Shown piece after piece: positions 16,522 through 25,333 of a DNA stretch of 64,000 bases. The translations under genes were made by a program, and so were the position numbers. The stretch lies in assembly GCA_965226915.1 (NCBI GenBank), contig CBDDEJ010000009.1, positions 310,001 to 374,000 on the forward strand, read 5' to 3'. Origin of the DNA: Io17-Chloro-G2 sp965226915 (GTDB lineage Bacteria > Chloroflexota > Dehalococcoidia > Lucifugimonadales > UBA3495). Position 1 is the first letter of the stretch; every line of letters begins with the position of its first letter. The notes beneath the pieces are model-generated. The model saw only the letters and a list, made by a program, of their open reading frames with translations, was not told the DNA's origin and ran no database searches.

Positions 16522-17505
16522 ATGGTTAGCTTTCCAGAACTGCGCTTGCGCCGGATAAGAGAACAGGGTCCGCTGCGCAAATTGACCCGTGAAACCCGTC
16601 TGTCCGCATCGGGTTTCGTTTACCCCATGTTCGTGACTCATGGGCAAAATATCCGGCAGCCAATAGAACCCATGCCCGGATGCAACCACCTTTCCCTGGA
16701 CCTGTTAGCCGAAGAGGTGGGTGAAGCCGCTGACTTGGGCATTCCCGCAGTGCTTCTCTTCGGTCTGCCTCAAGAGAAGGACCCGCTCGGGCTGGGCGCC
16801 TACGACCCCGAGGGCATCATTCAGGAAGCGGTGCGGACCATCAAGCGGGAGGCGCCGGGTATGATGGTCATCACCGACGTTTGCCTGTGCGAATACACCG
16901 ACCACGGCCACTGCGGGGTTATCGACAACGGACATGTGGACAACGACGCCACGCTGGAATTGCTGGCCCGCACCGGTTTATCCCACGTTCAGGCCGGGGC
17001 CGACATGGTCGCTCCATCGGCCATGATGGACGGACAGGTGAAGGCCATCCGACAAGAGTTGGACGCCGGTGGGTATGAGACGGCCCCGATCATGGGATAT
17101 GCCGCCAAGTATTCTTCAGCGTTCTACGGCCCTTTCCGGGTGGCGGCCGATTCAACTCCCCAGTTCGGCGACCGGCGCAGTTACCAGATGGACCCGGCTA
17201 ACGCCCGTATGGCAATGCGGGAGATAGAAAGCGATATAGCCGAGGGCGCCGACATCATCATGGTCAAACCTGCCCTGGCCTACCTGGACGTAATTCGCCA
17301 AGCCCGGGAACGTTTCGACCATCCCCTGGCGGCATACAACGTCAGCGGAGAATACTCCATGATCAAGGCGGCGGCGGAAAGGGGCTGGATCGACGAAAAA
17401 TCTGCCACCCTGGAGCTATTGACCGCCATCCAACGCGCGGGCGCCGACATTACCCTGACCTACCACGCCAAGGAAGTGGCCCGCTGGCTAAGACAGCTGG
17501 AGTAA
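16522..17505 (+). CDS. hemB: Porphobilinogen synthase (5-aminolevulinate dehydratase)
   Basis: The 327-residue protein condenses two 5-aminolevulinates. The zinc-site cysteines are present in DVCLCEYTDHGHCGVI, so it is a Zn-type enzyme. The catalytic lysines fall in SAMMDGQVKAIR and IMVKPALAYLDVI, with the FYGPFRVAADSTPQFGDRRS signature between. ATG 16522 begins at the usual family N-terminus (VSFPELRLRRIR); the open frame upstream (16471) is not conserved-looking. Confidence 0.95.
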   Translation: MVSFPELRLRRIREQGPLRKLTRETRLSASGFVYPMFVTHGQNIRQPIEPMPGCNHLSLDLLAEEVGEAADLGIPAVLLFGLPQEKDPLGLGAYDPEGIIQEAVRTIKREAPGMMVITDVCLCEYTDHGHCGVIDNGHVDNDATLELLARTGLSHVQAGADMVAPSAMMDGQVKAIRQELDAGGYETAPIMGYAAKYSSAFYGPFRVAADSTPQFGDRRSYQMDPANARMAMREIESDIAEGADIIMVKPALAYLDVIRQARERFDHPLAAYNVSGEYSMIKAAAERGWIDEKSATLELLTAIQRAGADITLTYHAKEVARWLRQLE

Positions 17506-17573
17506 AATCATCGAATCATCCTCCCGTATCCGTCCCGGAGATTTCCACATCCTCACTTCTGTCAGGTTCAACA

Positions 17574-18860
17574 ATGCAACTCCAAAAGTCTGAAGAGCTT
17601 TTTGCCCAGGCCCAGAAATACATCCCCGGAGGTGTAAACAGTCCCGTCAGATCTTTTAAGGCCGTAGGGGGCACACCACCGTTTCTCGCCAGAGGATCAG
17701 GCTCCAAGGTCTGGGATGTCGACGGGAATGAGTACATAGACTACCTGGGTTCTTGGGGTCCGCTGGTGCTGGGCCATTCCCATCCGGCGGTGGTGGAAGC
17801 CGTGAAAAAGGCGGTCGAGGGCGGCGCCAGCTTCGGCGCGCCGGTGCCTCAGGAAGTAGAACTCGCCCAGATCATCTGCGAGGCCCTGCCTTCGGTGGAA
17901 TCAGTGCGGCTGGTAAGCTCCGGGACTGAAGCCTGTATGAGCGCCATCCGGCTGGCCAGAGCCCATACCGGGCGCGACAAGCTGATCAAATTCGCCGGCT
18001 GTTATCACGGCCACGCCGACGGATTGTTGGTCAAAGCCGGCTCCGGAGCATTGACCCACGGCATACCCACCAGCGCGGGCGTACCCGAGTCCTACGCCAG
18101 CGAAACCCTCGTGGCCGACTACAACGACCTTTCGTCGGTGGATGCTCTGTTCGGCCGGTTTCCCAACGAAATCGCGGCCATCATCGTAGAGCCGGTGGCA
18201 GGCAACATGGGCGTGGTCCCTCCGGCCGATGGGTTCTTAACCGGCCTGCGAAGTATGACACAAAAGAACGGCGCCCTGCTCATCTTTGACGAAGTGATTA
18301 CCGGATTCCGGATCGGCTACAACGGCGCTCAGGGGTTGTTCGGCATAACCCCGGACATCACCTGTTTGGGCAAGATCATCGGCGGTGGCCTGCCCGTCGG
18401 CGCCTACGGCAGCAGTAAAGAAATCATGGAGCAGGTGGCGCCCCTGGGGCCCATGTACCAGGCGGGGACCCTGTCGGGCAACCCCCTGGCCGTGGCCGCC
18501 GGTGTCGCGGCGTTGACTCAATTGAACAAGCCCGGCGTCTACCAACAACTGGAAACCATGGGCCAAAGGCTGGCGGATGGGCTTACCAAAGTCTTCAATG
18601 AAGCCGAGATCCCCGGCACGGTCAACCGAATCGGTTCAATGCTTACCGGTTTCTTCTCACCGGGACCAGTAGCGTCGCTAGACCAGGTCGAGCAATCCGA
18701 CGCCGCCGCCTATGGGCGGTATTTCCATGCCATGCTGGAGCGGGGTGTTTACCTGGCGCCCTCCCAGTTTGAGGCCGGGTTCGTGTCCCTGGTCCACACC
18801 GAAGCCGACATCGACCAGACCATTGGGATAGCCAAAGAAGCGTTGGCCTCCCTGGGTTGA
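17574..18860 (+). CDS. hemL: Glutamate-1-semialdehyde 2,1-aminomutase
   Basis: A 428-residue PLP enzyme that makes 5-aminolevulinate. Motifs are YIPGGVNSPVRSFKAVGG at the N-terminus, GCYHGHADGLLVKAGSG, LIFDEVITGFR and the PLP-lysine in TCLGKIIGGGLPVGAYG. It is the last gene of the cluster, 68 bp after hemB, and is followed by a hairpin. Glutamyl-tRNA reductase (hemA), needed to supply its substrate by the C5 route, is not in the window. Confidence 0.96.
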   Translation: MQLQKSEELFAQAQKYIPGGVNSPVRSFKAVGGTPPFLARGSGSKVWDVDGNEYIDYLGSWGPLVLGHSHPAVVEAVKKAVEGGASFGAPVPQEVELAQIICEALPSVESVRLVSSGTEACMSAIRLARAHTGRDKLIKFAGCYHGHADGLLVKAGSGALTHGIPTSAGVPESYASETLVADYNDLSSVDALFGRFPNEIAAIIVEPVAGNMGVVPPADGFLTGLRSMTQKNGALLIFDEVITGFRIGYNGAQGLFGITPDITCLGKIIGGGLPVGAYGSSKEIMEQVAPLGPMYQAGTLSGNPLAVAAGVAALTQLNKPGVYQQLETMGQRLADGLTKVFNEAEIPGTVNRIGSMLTGFFSPGPVASLDQVEQSDAAAYGRYFHAMLERGVYLAPSQFEAGFVSLVHTEADIDQTIGIAKEALASLG

Positions 18861-18878
18861 TTTAGACAACTGGTTGTA

Positions 18879-18918
18879 GGGCGTCCCCGTTGAGCGTCTC
18901 ACCAGAAGTGGGACGCCC
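18879..18918. terminator. Hairpin between convergent hemL and sodN
   Basis: GGGCGTCCC (18879-18887) pairs with GGGACGCCC (18910-18918) around a 22-nt loop. There is no long T run, but it lies exactly between the ends of two convergent genes and could stop transcription both ways. Confidence 0.5.
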
Positions 18919-18947
18919 CGCATTTCGTTAGGCTCAGGCTCGATAGG

Positions 18948-19421
18948 TTACGCGCCGTAGCGGGCGGCGGCGTTGGGGTCGCTGTAGGTCACGCTCTTGG
19001 TCGCCCAGAATGCCGTGGCGATTGTGTCCACGCTGGCAACCAGTTCTTCGCAGGCAGCCATGTCCACGTTCTGCTTGCAACGGCCGGCCAATTTCAACGC
19101 CGCATTGAAGCTTCCGTGCAGGTCGAAACCCGCCGGCGTGTTTGGCCAGGCATAATCGGCCCACAGGATGCTCAGTTCCTTTTTGCAGATCTCGGCATGC
19201 TCTTCTTTTACCGTCACATACCGGGCGATCTTGTTTACGTAATCCTGGCGGTCAGCGGGGGCCGCGTCGGCCGGAACCGGGGCCAACGCCTGAATCCGCA
19301 AGACCATTTTTTGGACCGTCTGAGCGGCGATCTTGGCTGATACAGGATCATAGATTCCGCAGGGTATGTCGCAATGAGCATGGGCCGTAGTTACCTTCAA
19401 CCACGCAAGGGGATTAAACAT
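18948..19421 (-). CDS. sodN: Nickel superoxide dismutase precursor
   Basis: The 157-residue product contains the Ni-hook HCDIPCGIYDP at residues 17-27. In known NiSODs the propeptide is cleaved just before this His, whose amino group, side chain and the two cysteines bind nickel. The propeptide here is about 16 residues (MFNPLAWLKVTTAHA region). The rest is the helical bundle (KYVTVKEEHAEICKKEL-type segment, DYAWPNTPAGFDLHGSFN). It disproportionates superoxide. GAGG lies 12 bases before the ATG. The processing protease SodX, often adjacent, is not found beside it. Confidence 0.93.
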   Translation of the reverse strand: MFNPLAWLKVTTAHAHCDIPCGIYDPVSAKIAAQTVQKMVLRIQALAPVPADAAPADRQDYVNKIARYVTVKEEHAEICKKELSILWADYAWPNTPAGFDLHGSFNAALKLAGRCKQNVDMAACEELVASVDTIATAFWATKSVTYSDPNAAARYGA

Positions 19422-19560
19422 ATTTCGCTACCTCATGGCGTATATTTGAATTGGGCCTCAGACTACAATAAAAGCCCATACCACGCAAGACCCGCCCAGG
19501 CCCCGCCGATTTCCCCCGGCTCCCTTCGGCGGACCCCTATCTGTGCCGATTATGATCAGA

Positions 19561-19591
19561 TTCAACCGGCGGCGAAATCATGGAGTATAAT
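19561..19591 (+). promoter_or_regulatory. Candidate ilvD promoter
   Basis: TATAAT at 19586-19591 with TTCAAC at 19561-19566 (19-bp spacer). The ilvD ATG is only 15 bp after the -10 box, so the transcript would be leaderless or nearly so. I see no Shine-Dalgarno before this ATG, which agrees. Confidence 0.5.
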
Positions 19592-19605
19592 ATGCCGATT
19601 CGCCA

Positions 19606-21333
19606 ATGTCAGACGTAAAGGCGGTGGACCTAGGAGGCGTTCCGGTGACCATCACTTCTAACAACCTAAAACTAAAACACCGCAGCAAAGAGTTGACCCA
19701 CGACCCCCAGCGGGCCCCGGCCAGGGCCATGCTGATGGCCATGGGCATGACCATTGACGACATGGAAAAACCCTTCGTCGCCATAGCCAACCTGGCCAGC
19801 GACATCACCCCTTGCAACGTGCATCTGGACCGGTTCGCCCAAGCCGCCAAAGACGGCGTCCGCCAGGCCGACGGCATTCCCTTTGAATTCGGCACGATCA
19901 CCGTCAGCGACGGCATTTCAATGGGAACCGAAGGGATGAAAGCATCCCTGGTTAGCCGGGAAGTCATCGCCGATTCCATCGAACTGGTGACCTTCGGCGA
20001 ACGGATGGACGGCCTGATCACCATCGCTGGCTGCGACAAGAACATGCCCGGTTGCATGATGGCCATCGCACGCCTGAACGTCCCATCCATATTCATGTAC
20101 GGCGGCAGCATCATGCCCGGCCGGTACAACGGTAAGGACGTGAATATCCAGGATGTTTTCGAGGCCGTGGGCGCCTACGCCACCGGGGACATGACCCTGG
20201 AGGAACTCACGGAACTTCAATGCGTGGCCTGCCCCGGCGAAGGCTCTTGCGCCGGATTATTCACCGCGAACACCATGTCCACAGCCATCGAGGCCTTGGG
20301 CATGTCCCTACCGGGTGACGCCTCTTTGCCAGCCATCGACCCACGCAAACTGGGCGAGGCTAGGGATGTGGGCCGCACTTTGATCCGCCTGCTGGAAGAA
20401 GACCTGCGGCCCCGGGACATTTTGACCAAGCAGGCGTTCGAGAACGCCATCACCGTGGCCGTTTCCATGGGGGGATCAACCAACGTGGTCCTTCACCTGC
20501 TGGCCATCGCTCGAGAAGCCCAGGTAGACCTGACACTGGAAGATTTTGACCGCATCAGCCGGAATACTCCCTACATCGCCGACATGAAACCGGCCGGGCG
20601 TTACGTGATGGCCGACCTTAGCCGCTACGGCGGGATTGCCGTGGTCATGAAGCGCCTCCTGGCCGCCGGTTTGCTCCACGGCGAGGCCATGACCGTCACC
20701 GGCAAAACCCTTGCCGAGAATATCCAGGCCGCTGAAACAATAGACGATCAGCCGGTTGTGTCCTCTATGGACGCCCCGCGGAGCCCCACCGGAGGCTTGG
20801 CGATCCTACGAGGCAACCTGGCGCCCGAAGGGGCCGTGATCAAAGTTGCCGGGCACCAAGAGAGGGTCTACCAAGGGCCCGCGCGGGTGTTCGACGAAGA
20901 GCAGGCCGCATTCCAGGCAATACAAAACCGGGAGATCAAGTCCGGCGACATCGTGGTCATACGCTACGAAGGCCCCAAGGGCGGCCCCGGAATGCGGGAG
21001 ATGCTGGCGGTCACCGGCGCTTTGGTAGGCCAGGGGTTGGGCGACGACGTGGCGTTGCTCACCGACGGGAGGTTCTCCGGCGCCACCCACGGGCCGATGG
21101 TGGGTCACGTGGCCCCCGAGGCTGCCGTTGGCGGGCCCATCGCTCTTTTGAAAGAGGGCGACATCATCACTTTGGACATTCCGGGGCGCCGGCTGGATGT
21201 AAAGCTGACCGAAGAGGAATTTACAGACCGCCGGGCCTCGTGGCAGCCGTTGCCCCCCAACTACACCACGGGCGCCCTTGCCAAGTACGCCAAATTGGTC
21301 TCATCCGCCTCCGAGGGCGCGGTTACCGGATAA
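19606..21333 (+). CDS. ilvD: Dihydroxy-acid dehydratase
   Basis: A 575-residue enzyme of branched-chain amino acid synthesis. It has the iron-sulfur cysteines in SDITPCNVHLD, AGCDKNMPGCMMA and ACPGEGSCAGLFTANTMS, and the C-terminal LTDGRFSGATHGPMVGHVAPEA active-site serine region. Length is normal. It is followed by the malic enzyme gene on the same strand. Confidence 0.96.
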   Translation: MSDVKAVDLGGVPVTITSNNLKLKHRSKELTHDPQRAPARAMLMAMGMTIDDMEKPFVAIANLASDITPCNVHLDRFAQAAKDGVRQADGIPFEFGTITVSDGISMGTEGMKASLVSREVIADSIELVTFGERMDGLITIAGCDKNMPGCMMAIARLNVPSIFMYGGSIMPGRYNGKDVNIQDVFEAVGAYATGDMTLEELTELQCVACPGEGSCAGLFTANTMSTAIEALGMSLPGDASLPAIDPRKLGEARDVGRTLIRLLEEDLRPRDILTKQAFENAITVAVSMGGSTNVVLHLLAIAREAQVDLTLEDFDRISRNTPYIADMKPAGRYVMADLSRYGGIAVVMKRLLAAGLLHGEAMTVTGKTLAENIQAAETIDDQPVVSSMDAPRSPTGGLAILRGNLAPEGAVIKVAGHQERVYQGPARVFDEEQAAFQAIQNREIKSGDIVVIRYEGPKGGPGMREMLAVTGALVGQGLGDDVALLTDGRFSGATHGPMVGHVAPEAAVGGPIALLKEGDIITLDIPGRRLDVKLTEEEFTDRRASWQPLPPNYTTGALAKYAKLVSSASEGAVTG

Positions 21334-21410
21334 TTCTCGGCAACAAAGGGAAAAAAGACAGATGCGGCTGCATTGAAAATATAATTCTAGAAATCTGTGG
21401 AGAAACGCAA

Positions 21411-22565
21411 ATGGTTGGTCAGACAAGGGATTACGGACAGGAAGCCATCGTTAAGCACCGGGCAACCCGGGGAAAGGTAAGCATCGCCCCCAAGATGAAG
21501 GTGGAAACGCTTGACGACCTGTCCATCGCCTACACGCCCGGCGTCGCTTCGGTGTGCATGGCCATCGCCGAAGATAAATCCGAGTCGTATCACTTGACCA
21601 ACCGTGCCAACACGGTCGCCATCGTCACCGACGGTTCGGCCGTATTGGGCCTGGGGAACATTGGACCCGAAGCCGCCATGCCCGTGATGGAAGGCAAATC
21701 CATCCTGTTCAAGGGCCTGGCCGAAGTGGACGCCATCCCTATTTGCCTGGCCACCCAAGACGTCAACGAGATAATCCAGACGGTGCGCATGCTGGCCCCC
21801 AGTTTTGGCGGCATCAATCTGGAAGACATCGCCGCTCCCCGTTGTTTTGAGATTGAGGACGCCCTGCAGGACCTGGGCATCCCCGTGTTCCACGACGACC
21901 AGCACGGCACGGCCATCGCGGTTTTGGCGGCGGTCATAAACTCGCTTAACGTCACCGGCAGGCGTATCGAAGACACCAAGTTCGTGTTTTCCGGCGCCGG
22001 CGCCGGAGGCATCGCCTCGACCAAGCTGTTGCTGGACTACGGCGCCAAGAACATAACCCTGGTGGACAGCACCGGAATCATCCAACGTGACCGCACCAAT
22101 CTGACGCCCGTAAAAACCGAGATGCTGGACACCACCAACCCAGACAACTTGCAGGGCAGCCTAGCCGACGCCTTACGAGGGGCCGACGTGTTCATCGGCC
22201 TGTCTGTGGCCGATGCGGTGACTCCTGAGATGGTTTCTTCAATGGCCTCTGAATCAGTCGTGTTCGCAATGGCCAATCCCATCCCGGAGATCATGCCGGA
22301 CCTAGCTCGGGACGCCGGCGCCAGGGTTGTGGGCACCGGCCGCAGCGATTTTCCCAACCAGATTAACAACAGCCTGGTGTTCCCCGGCGTGTTCCGAGGC
22401 GCATTGGACGTCCACGCCACCCGGGTAACGACCCAGATGAAACTGGCCGCGGCGGAGGCGCTGGCCGCTTTGGTGATAGAACCCACCGCCGAAAACGTCA
22501 TACCCTGGTCCCTAGACCACGATGTGCCCCGGGCAGTCGCCAAAGCAACTGCCGAAGCCTGGTAG
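21411..22565 (+). CDS. NAD(P)-dependent malic enzyme
   Basis: The 384-residue protein decarboxylates malate to pyruvate. It shows the short bacterial form: GLGNIGPEAAMPVMEGK, the metal-binding region FHDDQHGTAIAVLA, a Rossmann VFSGAGAGGIASTKLLLD and AMANPIPEI followed by SDFPNQINNSLVFPG. ATG 21411 is chosen because GGAG lies upstream and conserved sequence begins there; the open frame extends back into ilvD only as overlap. There is no C-terminal phosphotransacetylase domain. A strong hairpin follows. Confidence 0.93.
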   Translation: MVGQTRDYGQEAIVKHRATRGKVSIAPKMKVETLDDLSIAYTPGVASVCMAIAEDKSESYHLTNRANTVAIVTDGSAVLGLGNIGPEAAMPVMEGKSILFKGLAEVDAIPICLATQDVNEIIQTVRMLAPSFGGINLEDIAAPRCFEIEDALQDLGIPVFHDDQHGTAIAVLAAVINSLNVTGRRIEDTKFVFSGAGAGGIASTKLLLDYGAKNITLVDSTGIIQRDRTNLTPVKTEMLDTTNPDNLQGSLADALRGADVFIGLSVADAVTPEMVSSMASESVVFAMANPIPEIMPDLARDAGARVVGTGRSDFPNQINNSLVFPGVFRGALDVHATRVTTQMKLAAAEALAALVIEPTAENVIPWSLDHDVPRAVAKATAEAW

Positions 22566-22574
22566 CAAGCGCAT

Positions 22575-22620
22575 TCTCCATTGCGGCTAAAAGCCGTAAT
22601 GGAGACGATAATTCTTTTTC
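22575..22620 (+). terminator. Rho-independent terminator after malic enzyme
   Basis: TCTCCATT-CGGCT pairs with AGCCG-AATGGAGA around AAA, with one mismatch (22575-22605). A T-rich tail (ATTCTTTTT) follows. Confidence 0.8.
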
Positions 22621-22708
22621 ATAACGAAGGCCTTACTTCGCGATAGGCGAGTTCGTCAGACCAACTCTACTGACTCCATCCCCTTGAACCCCATCAACGC
22701 ACCTGTCG

Positions 22709-24138
22709 GAAACTGTTCAGAGTTGAGGGGAAGTGAGCAACCGGCGGCATTCCAGGAGGGGATTGAGACCTCTGGCCCGCCAGGTGCCAAAGAGGGATGC
22801 CAAGGTCATCTTGCTGTCGGAGCCCTGCCCTGAGCGGGCGCCGCCGCTGATCTTGCGACTGGTTACCAGATGCCGCAGGCTCCGCTCGGCGGCGTTGTTG
22901 TCTGAGGGCACGGCTGGGTCCGACACGAAGACAAACAGTTCCTTGATGAACCGTCCCATGCGCCGGCAGAGCTTGGCCTGAACCGCCAGGGGATCTTTAA
23001 GGAAAGGCCGCGCCAAGACCATTAGTTTCTCCTCCAGCATTAGCTGGGTGCGATGGCCTGGCTGGGCTCGGGGAAGGACCGAGGCCTTGGCCTCCGTGTA
23101 GACCTGGTGAACCGCCTCGGCCCACTGAGCCAGCCCAGCGTCTTCTGGGTACAACCCTTTCAGGTCATGGATATCCCGCAGCAGATGAGCCCAGCACCGT
23201 TGCTTCAGGCCCGGGTAGTGGTTATAGGCGGCGTAGAAATCACTGACCAACACTCCGCTGAAGGAGGAATCCAGCACCTCATCCACCACCCCCTTATCCC
23301 GACCCCGACGCAGGAAGTATCGTTCGCTGGGAGTGCTGAAGGTCCAAACATAGCCGTTGCTCCCGTCCTGGCGCCAGCCGGTTTCGTCGCCCTGCACCAC
23401 GGGACTGGCGCGGACTTGCTCGAGCACCTCTCGCACCGCCGTCTCAGCCTGACGGGCTACTCCATGGACGGCCTCGACGATGGCGCCAACACTCAGGTGC
23501 AACTGATGGACGCTCTCCAGGTACCATTGGATGATTCTTATGGGCAACCGTCCCTCCTCCCGCAGGGTCACCATCAGGCTTACCAGATTGACCCCCAGGC
23601 GCTGCTGGCCCAGACCACCCCCTGCAGGGCCTCTTTGGGCAGCCGGCGCCGCTGGCATACCGGACAGATGCGGGCTACCAGGGCGTGCTCGGTCACTTCT
23701 ACCGGAGCCACCGGTAGCTCAATGACTTCCCGAGTTCGCTGTACCCATCCGCCGTTCAGGTGAGTCCCGCAGTCGGGACAGACCGCCACGGCATGCTCCA
23801 CCCGCCGGGTAGGAGTCATGCGCTGGCGGGCGAAGCCATGGCGGCGCGGCTTTCTGGGCTCCTTTTTCTCCGGCGCTTGCCGGCTGGAGTGCGGCTGATT
23901 ACCCGGCATCCCCGACGACCCGCGCCGGTTGGGACGGGATTCCAGAACCCCAATCCGCCTTTGCAAATCGGCAATGACTCCCCGCTGGCCGGCAATTATC
24001 TCCAGCAGAGTTTCGCCACTCGCCGCGTTCAGGTCTAGTTCAGTGTCCACCTCCCTGGTATGCCACAACTCCCCCGGCCATGCCAGCGTTGTTCCAACGG
24101 CTTTGAGCCAATTCACCTCATCAAGTCTGAACAGTTAC
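22709..24138 (-). mobile_element. IS66-family element, copy 1
   Basis: About 1.43 kb, ending in inverted repeats G(A/T)AACTGTTCAGA(G/C)TTGA at both sides. It encodes a single TnpC-type transposase, as in IS66 elements that lack tnpA/tnpB. No 8-bp target duplication is visible, so flanking DNA was probably lost. A second, inverted copy lies at 62.3-63.7 kb with the same ends. Confidence 0.85.
22717..24116 (-). pseudogene. IS66 transposase (TnpC), single-base frameshift
   Basis: The N-terminal part has the zinc-binding cysteine block (CPDCGTHLNGGW...CPVCQRRRLP). The C-terminal part has the DDE core: VVQGDETGWRQDG, LVSDFYAAYNHYPGLKQRCW and SDNNAAERSLRHLVTSRK. The two lie in different frames: GGTGGTCTGGG at about 23620 lacks one T that copy 2 has (GGTGGTTCTGGG). 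The rest is intact, so one base deletion inactivated it, unless the count reflects an assembly error. Confidence 0.85.
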
Positions 24139-24415
24139 CAACACCCCCTTCGGAGACATGACCCGGGGCCAGTTCTTGATCACCCCCAACTGGGACCTGC
24201 TGATGCATCGATGGGATCTGGCTAAGGGAACCGGCCAAAACACCACGATGGACCCGATGCTGACGGAGGTGTGTTTCGCTGCGATGGGACCCCAGGCCGA
24301 CGGGTAGCGGAGTATGGCGTTCGGCGGCAAACACATCGTCGGTCCTAGGGTTGCGGTGCCCGACTCTGCCGGTCTTCAGGATCAGATGCTGGGGGCATTC
24401 GGGCGGACACCATAG
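24139..24415 (+). pseudogene. TIGR03086/DinB-like protein, 3' part, cut by IS66
   Basis: Starting at the IS66 border the frame reads TPFGDMTRGQFLITPNWDLL and MHRWDLAKGTGQNTTMD. This is closely similar to the same region of the intact gene just downstream (PFGEMTRAEFLMNPTWDLL...HTWDLAKGTSQNTT). A TAG interrupts after PQADG, then the frame continues to AFGRTP. The 5' half is missing on the other side of IS66. It is a decayed paralogue. Confidence 0.75.
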
Positions 24416-24472
24416 AGTTGCAAAACCGGAATTGATCATACTGGTCGCCTCTGATTCATCAAGGCGCAAGAA

Positions 24473-24497
24473 AGCGGGAACCCATCGGGTTCCCGCT
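24473..24497 (+). terminator. Hairpin after the DinB-like pseudogene
   Basis: AGCGGGAACCC pairs perfectly with GGGTTCCCGCT around ATC. The tail is T-poor (TGATCGTTCC), so termination is possible but not certain. Confidence 0.6.
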
Positions 24498-24571
24498 TGA
24501 TCGTTCCGCAGAGTGTTTACTAGAATTTGGAATATTTGTTTGCCGTCAACCGGCGGCGTAAGGAGATCGCA

Positions 24572-25162
24572 ATGGCGCAGCAAGGCGGCAATCCGATTGA
24601 GCTATACGAGGCGGCGGCCCAGGGATTTCGGAAGACACTGTCGGGGGTGGGGCTCAACCAAATGGGAGATCCAACCCCATGCACAGAGTGGAATGTCCAG
24701 GCGTTGATCAACCACAATCTCAAAGTCGCTGGGTTTGTGGCAGGAGTGTACCGCGAAAACATCACGGTAAGCCCTTTGGACGTCGGCGGACCCTTACCAG
24801 AGGGAGACGCTCTGGAACTACTCGACGCCGGCATAGGCAATGTCGTGGAAGTATTGAAGTCTGTGGGGTCCCTTGACCAACGGATCAGTTCGCCCTTTGG
24901 TGAGATGACCAGGGCAGAGTTCCTCATGAATCCCACGTGGGACCTGCTGGTGCATACCTGGGACCTGGCCAAAGGAACCAGCCAGAACACGACTCTTGAC
25001 AGCCATCTGGTGGAAGTATGCCATAACGCATTTGCGCCTATGATGGAACATATGCGTGAGGAGGAGTTCGGCGGGGTTAAGATCATGGGCCCTGAGGTTC
25101 AAGTTCCGGCCAGCGCTAGCTTGCAAGACAGGTTTCTTGGCATCATGGGCCGCCAGCCCTAA
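24572..25162 (+). CDS. TIGR03086/DinB-like metal-binding family protein
   Basis: The 196-residue protein has the N-terminal PTPCTEWNVQALINHNL motif and the HTWDLAKGT segment of the mycothiol-dependent maleylpyruvate isomerase-like/TIGR03086 group. These are DinB-type four-helix bundles with metal-binding histidines (H in INHNL, HTWD). The true substrate is unknown; thiol-dependent transferase activity is only a family-level guess. ATG 24572 follows AAGGAG. A degraded paralogue lies immediately upstream and a clear terminator follows. Confidence 0.75.
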   Translation: MAQQGGNPIELYEAAAQGFRKTLSGVGLNQMGDPTPCTEWNVQALINHNLKVAGFVAGVYRENITVSPLDVGGPLPEGDALELLDAGIGNVVEVLKSVGSLDQRISSPFGEMTRAEFLMNPTWDLLVHTWDLAKGTSQNTTLDSHLVEVCHNAFAPMMEHMREEEFGGVKIMGPEVQVPASASLQDRFLGIMGRQP

Positions 25163-25190
25163 CTACCGATTGGCATCATAAATCACAAAG

Positions 25191-25217
25191 GCCCCGGAGA
25201 TTGATCCGGGGCTTTTA
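25191..25217 (+). terminator. Rho-independent terminator
   Basis: GCCCCGGA pairs with TCCGGGGC around six bases, followed by TTTTA. It closes the DinB-like gene. Confidence 0.85.
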
Positions 25218-25333
25218 TGCTGCATTTCCCATTTAGGTTACCCATGCGGATCCGAGTTTTCGGGGATACAGTTATCAATACCGGTGTTTACGCGATGGTG
25301 TTTACGCGATAAGGGGGAAAAGGAGATTCGTCT

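Noticed and set aside
21240..21410. N-terminal extension of the malic enzyme to 21240
   Set aside because: It overlaps the ilvD end, reads as low-quality sequence and lacks a ribosome binding site; ATG 21411 with an upstream GGAG fits the family start.
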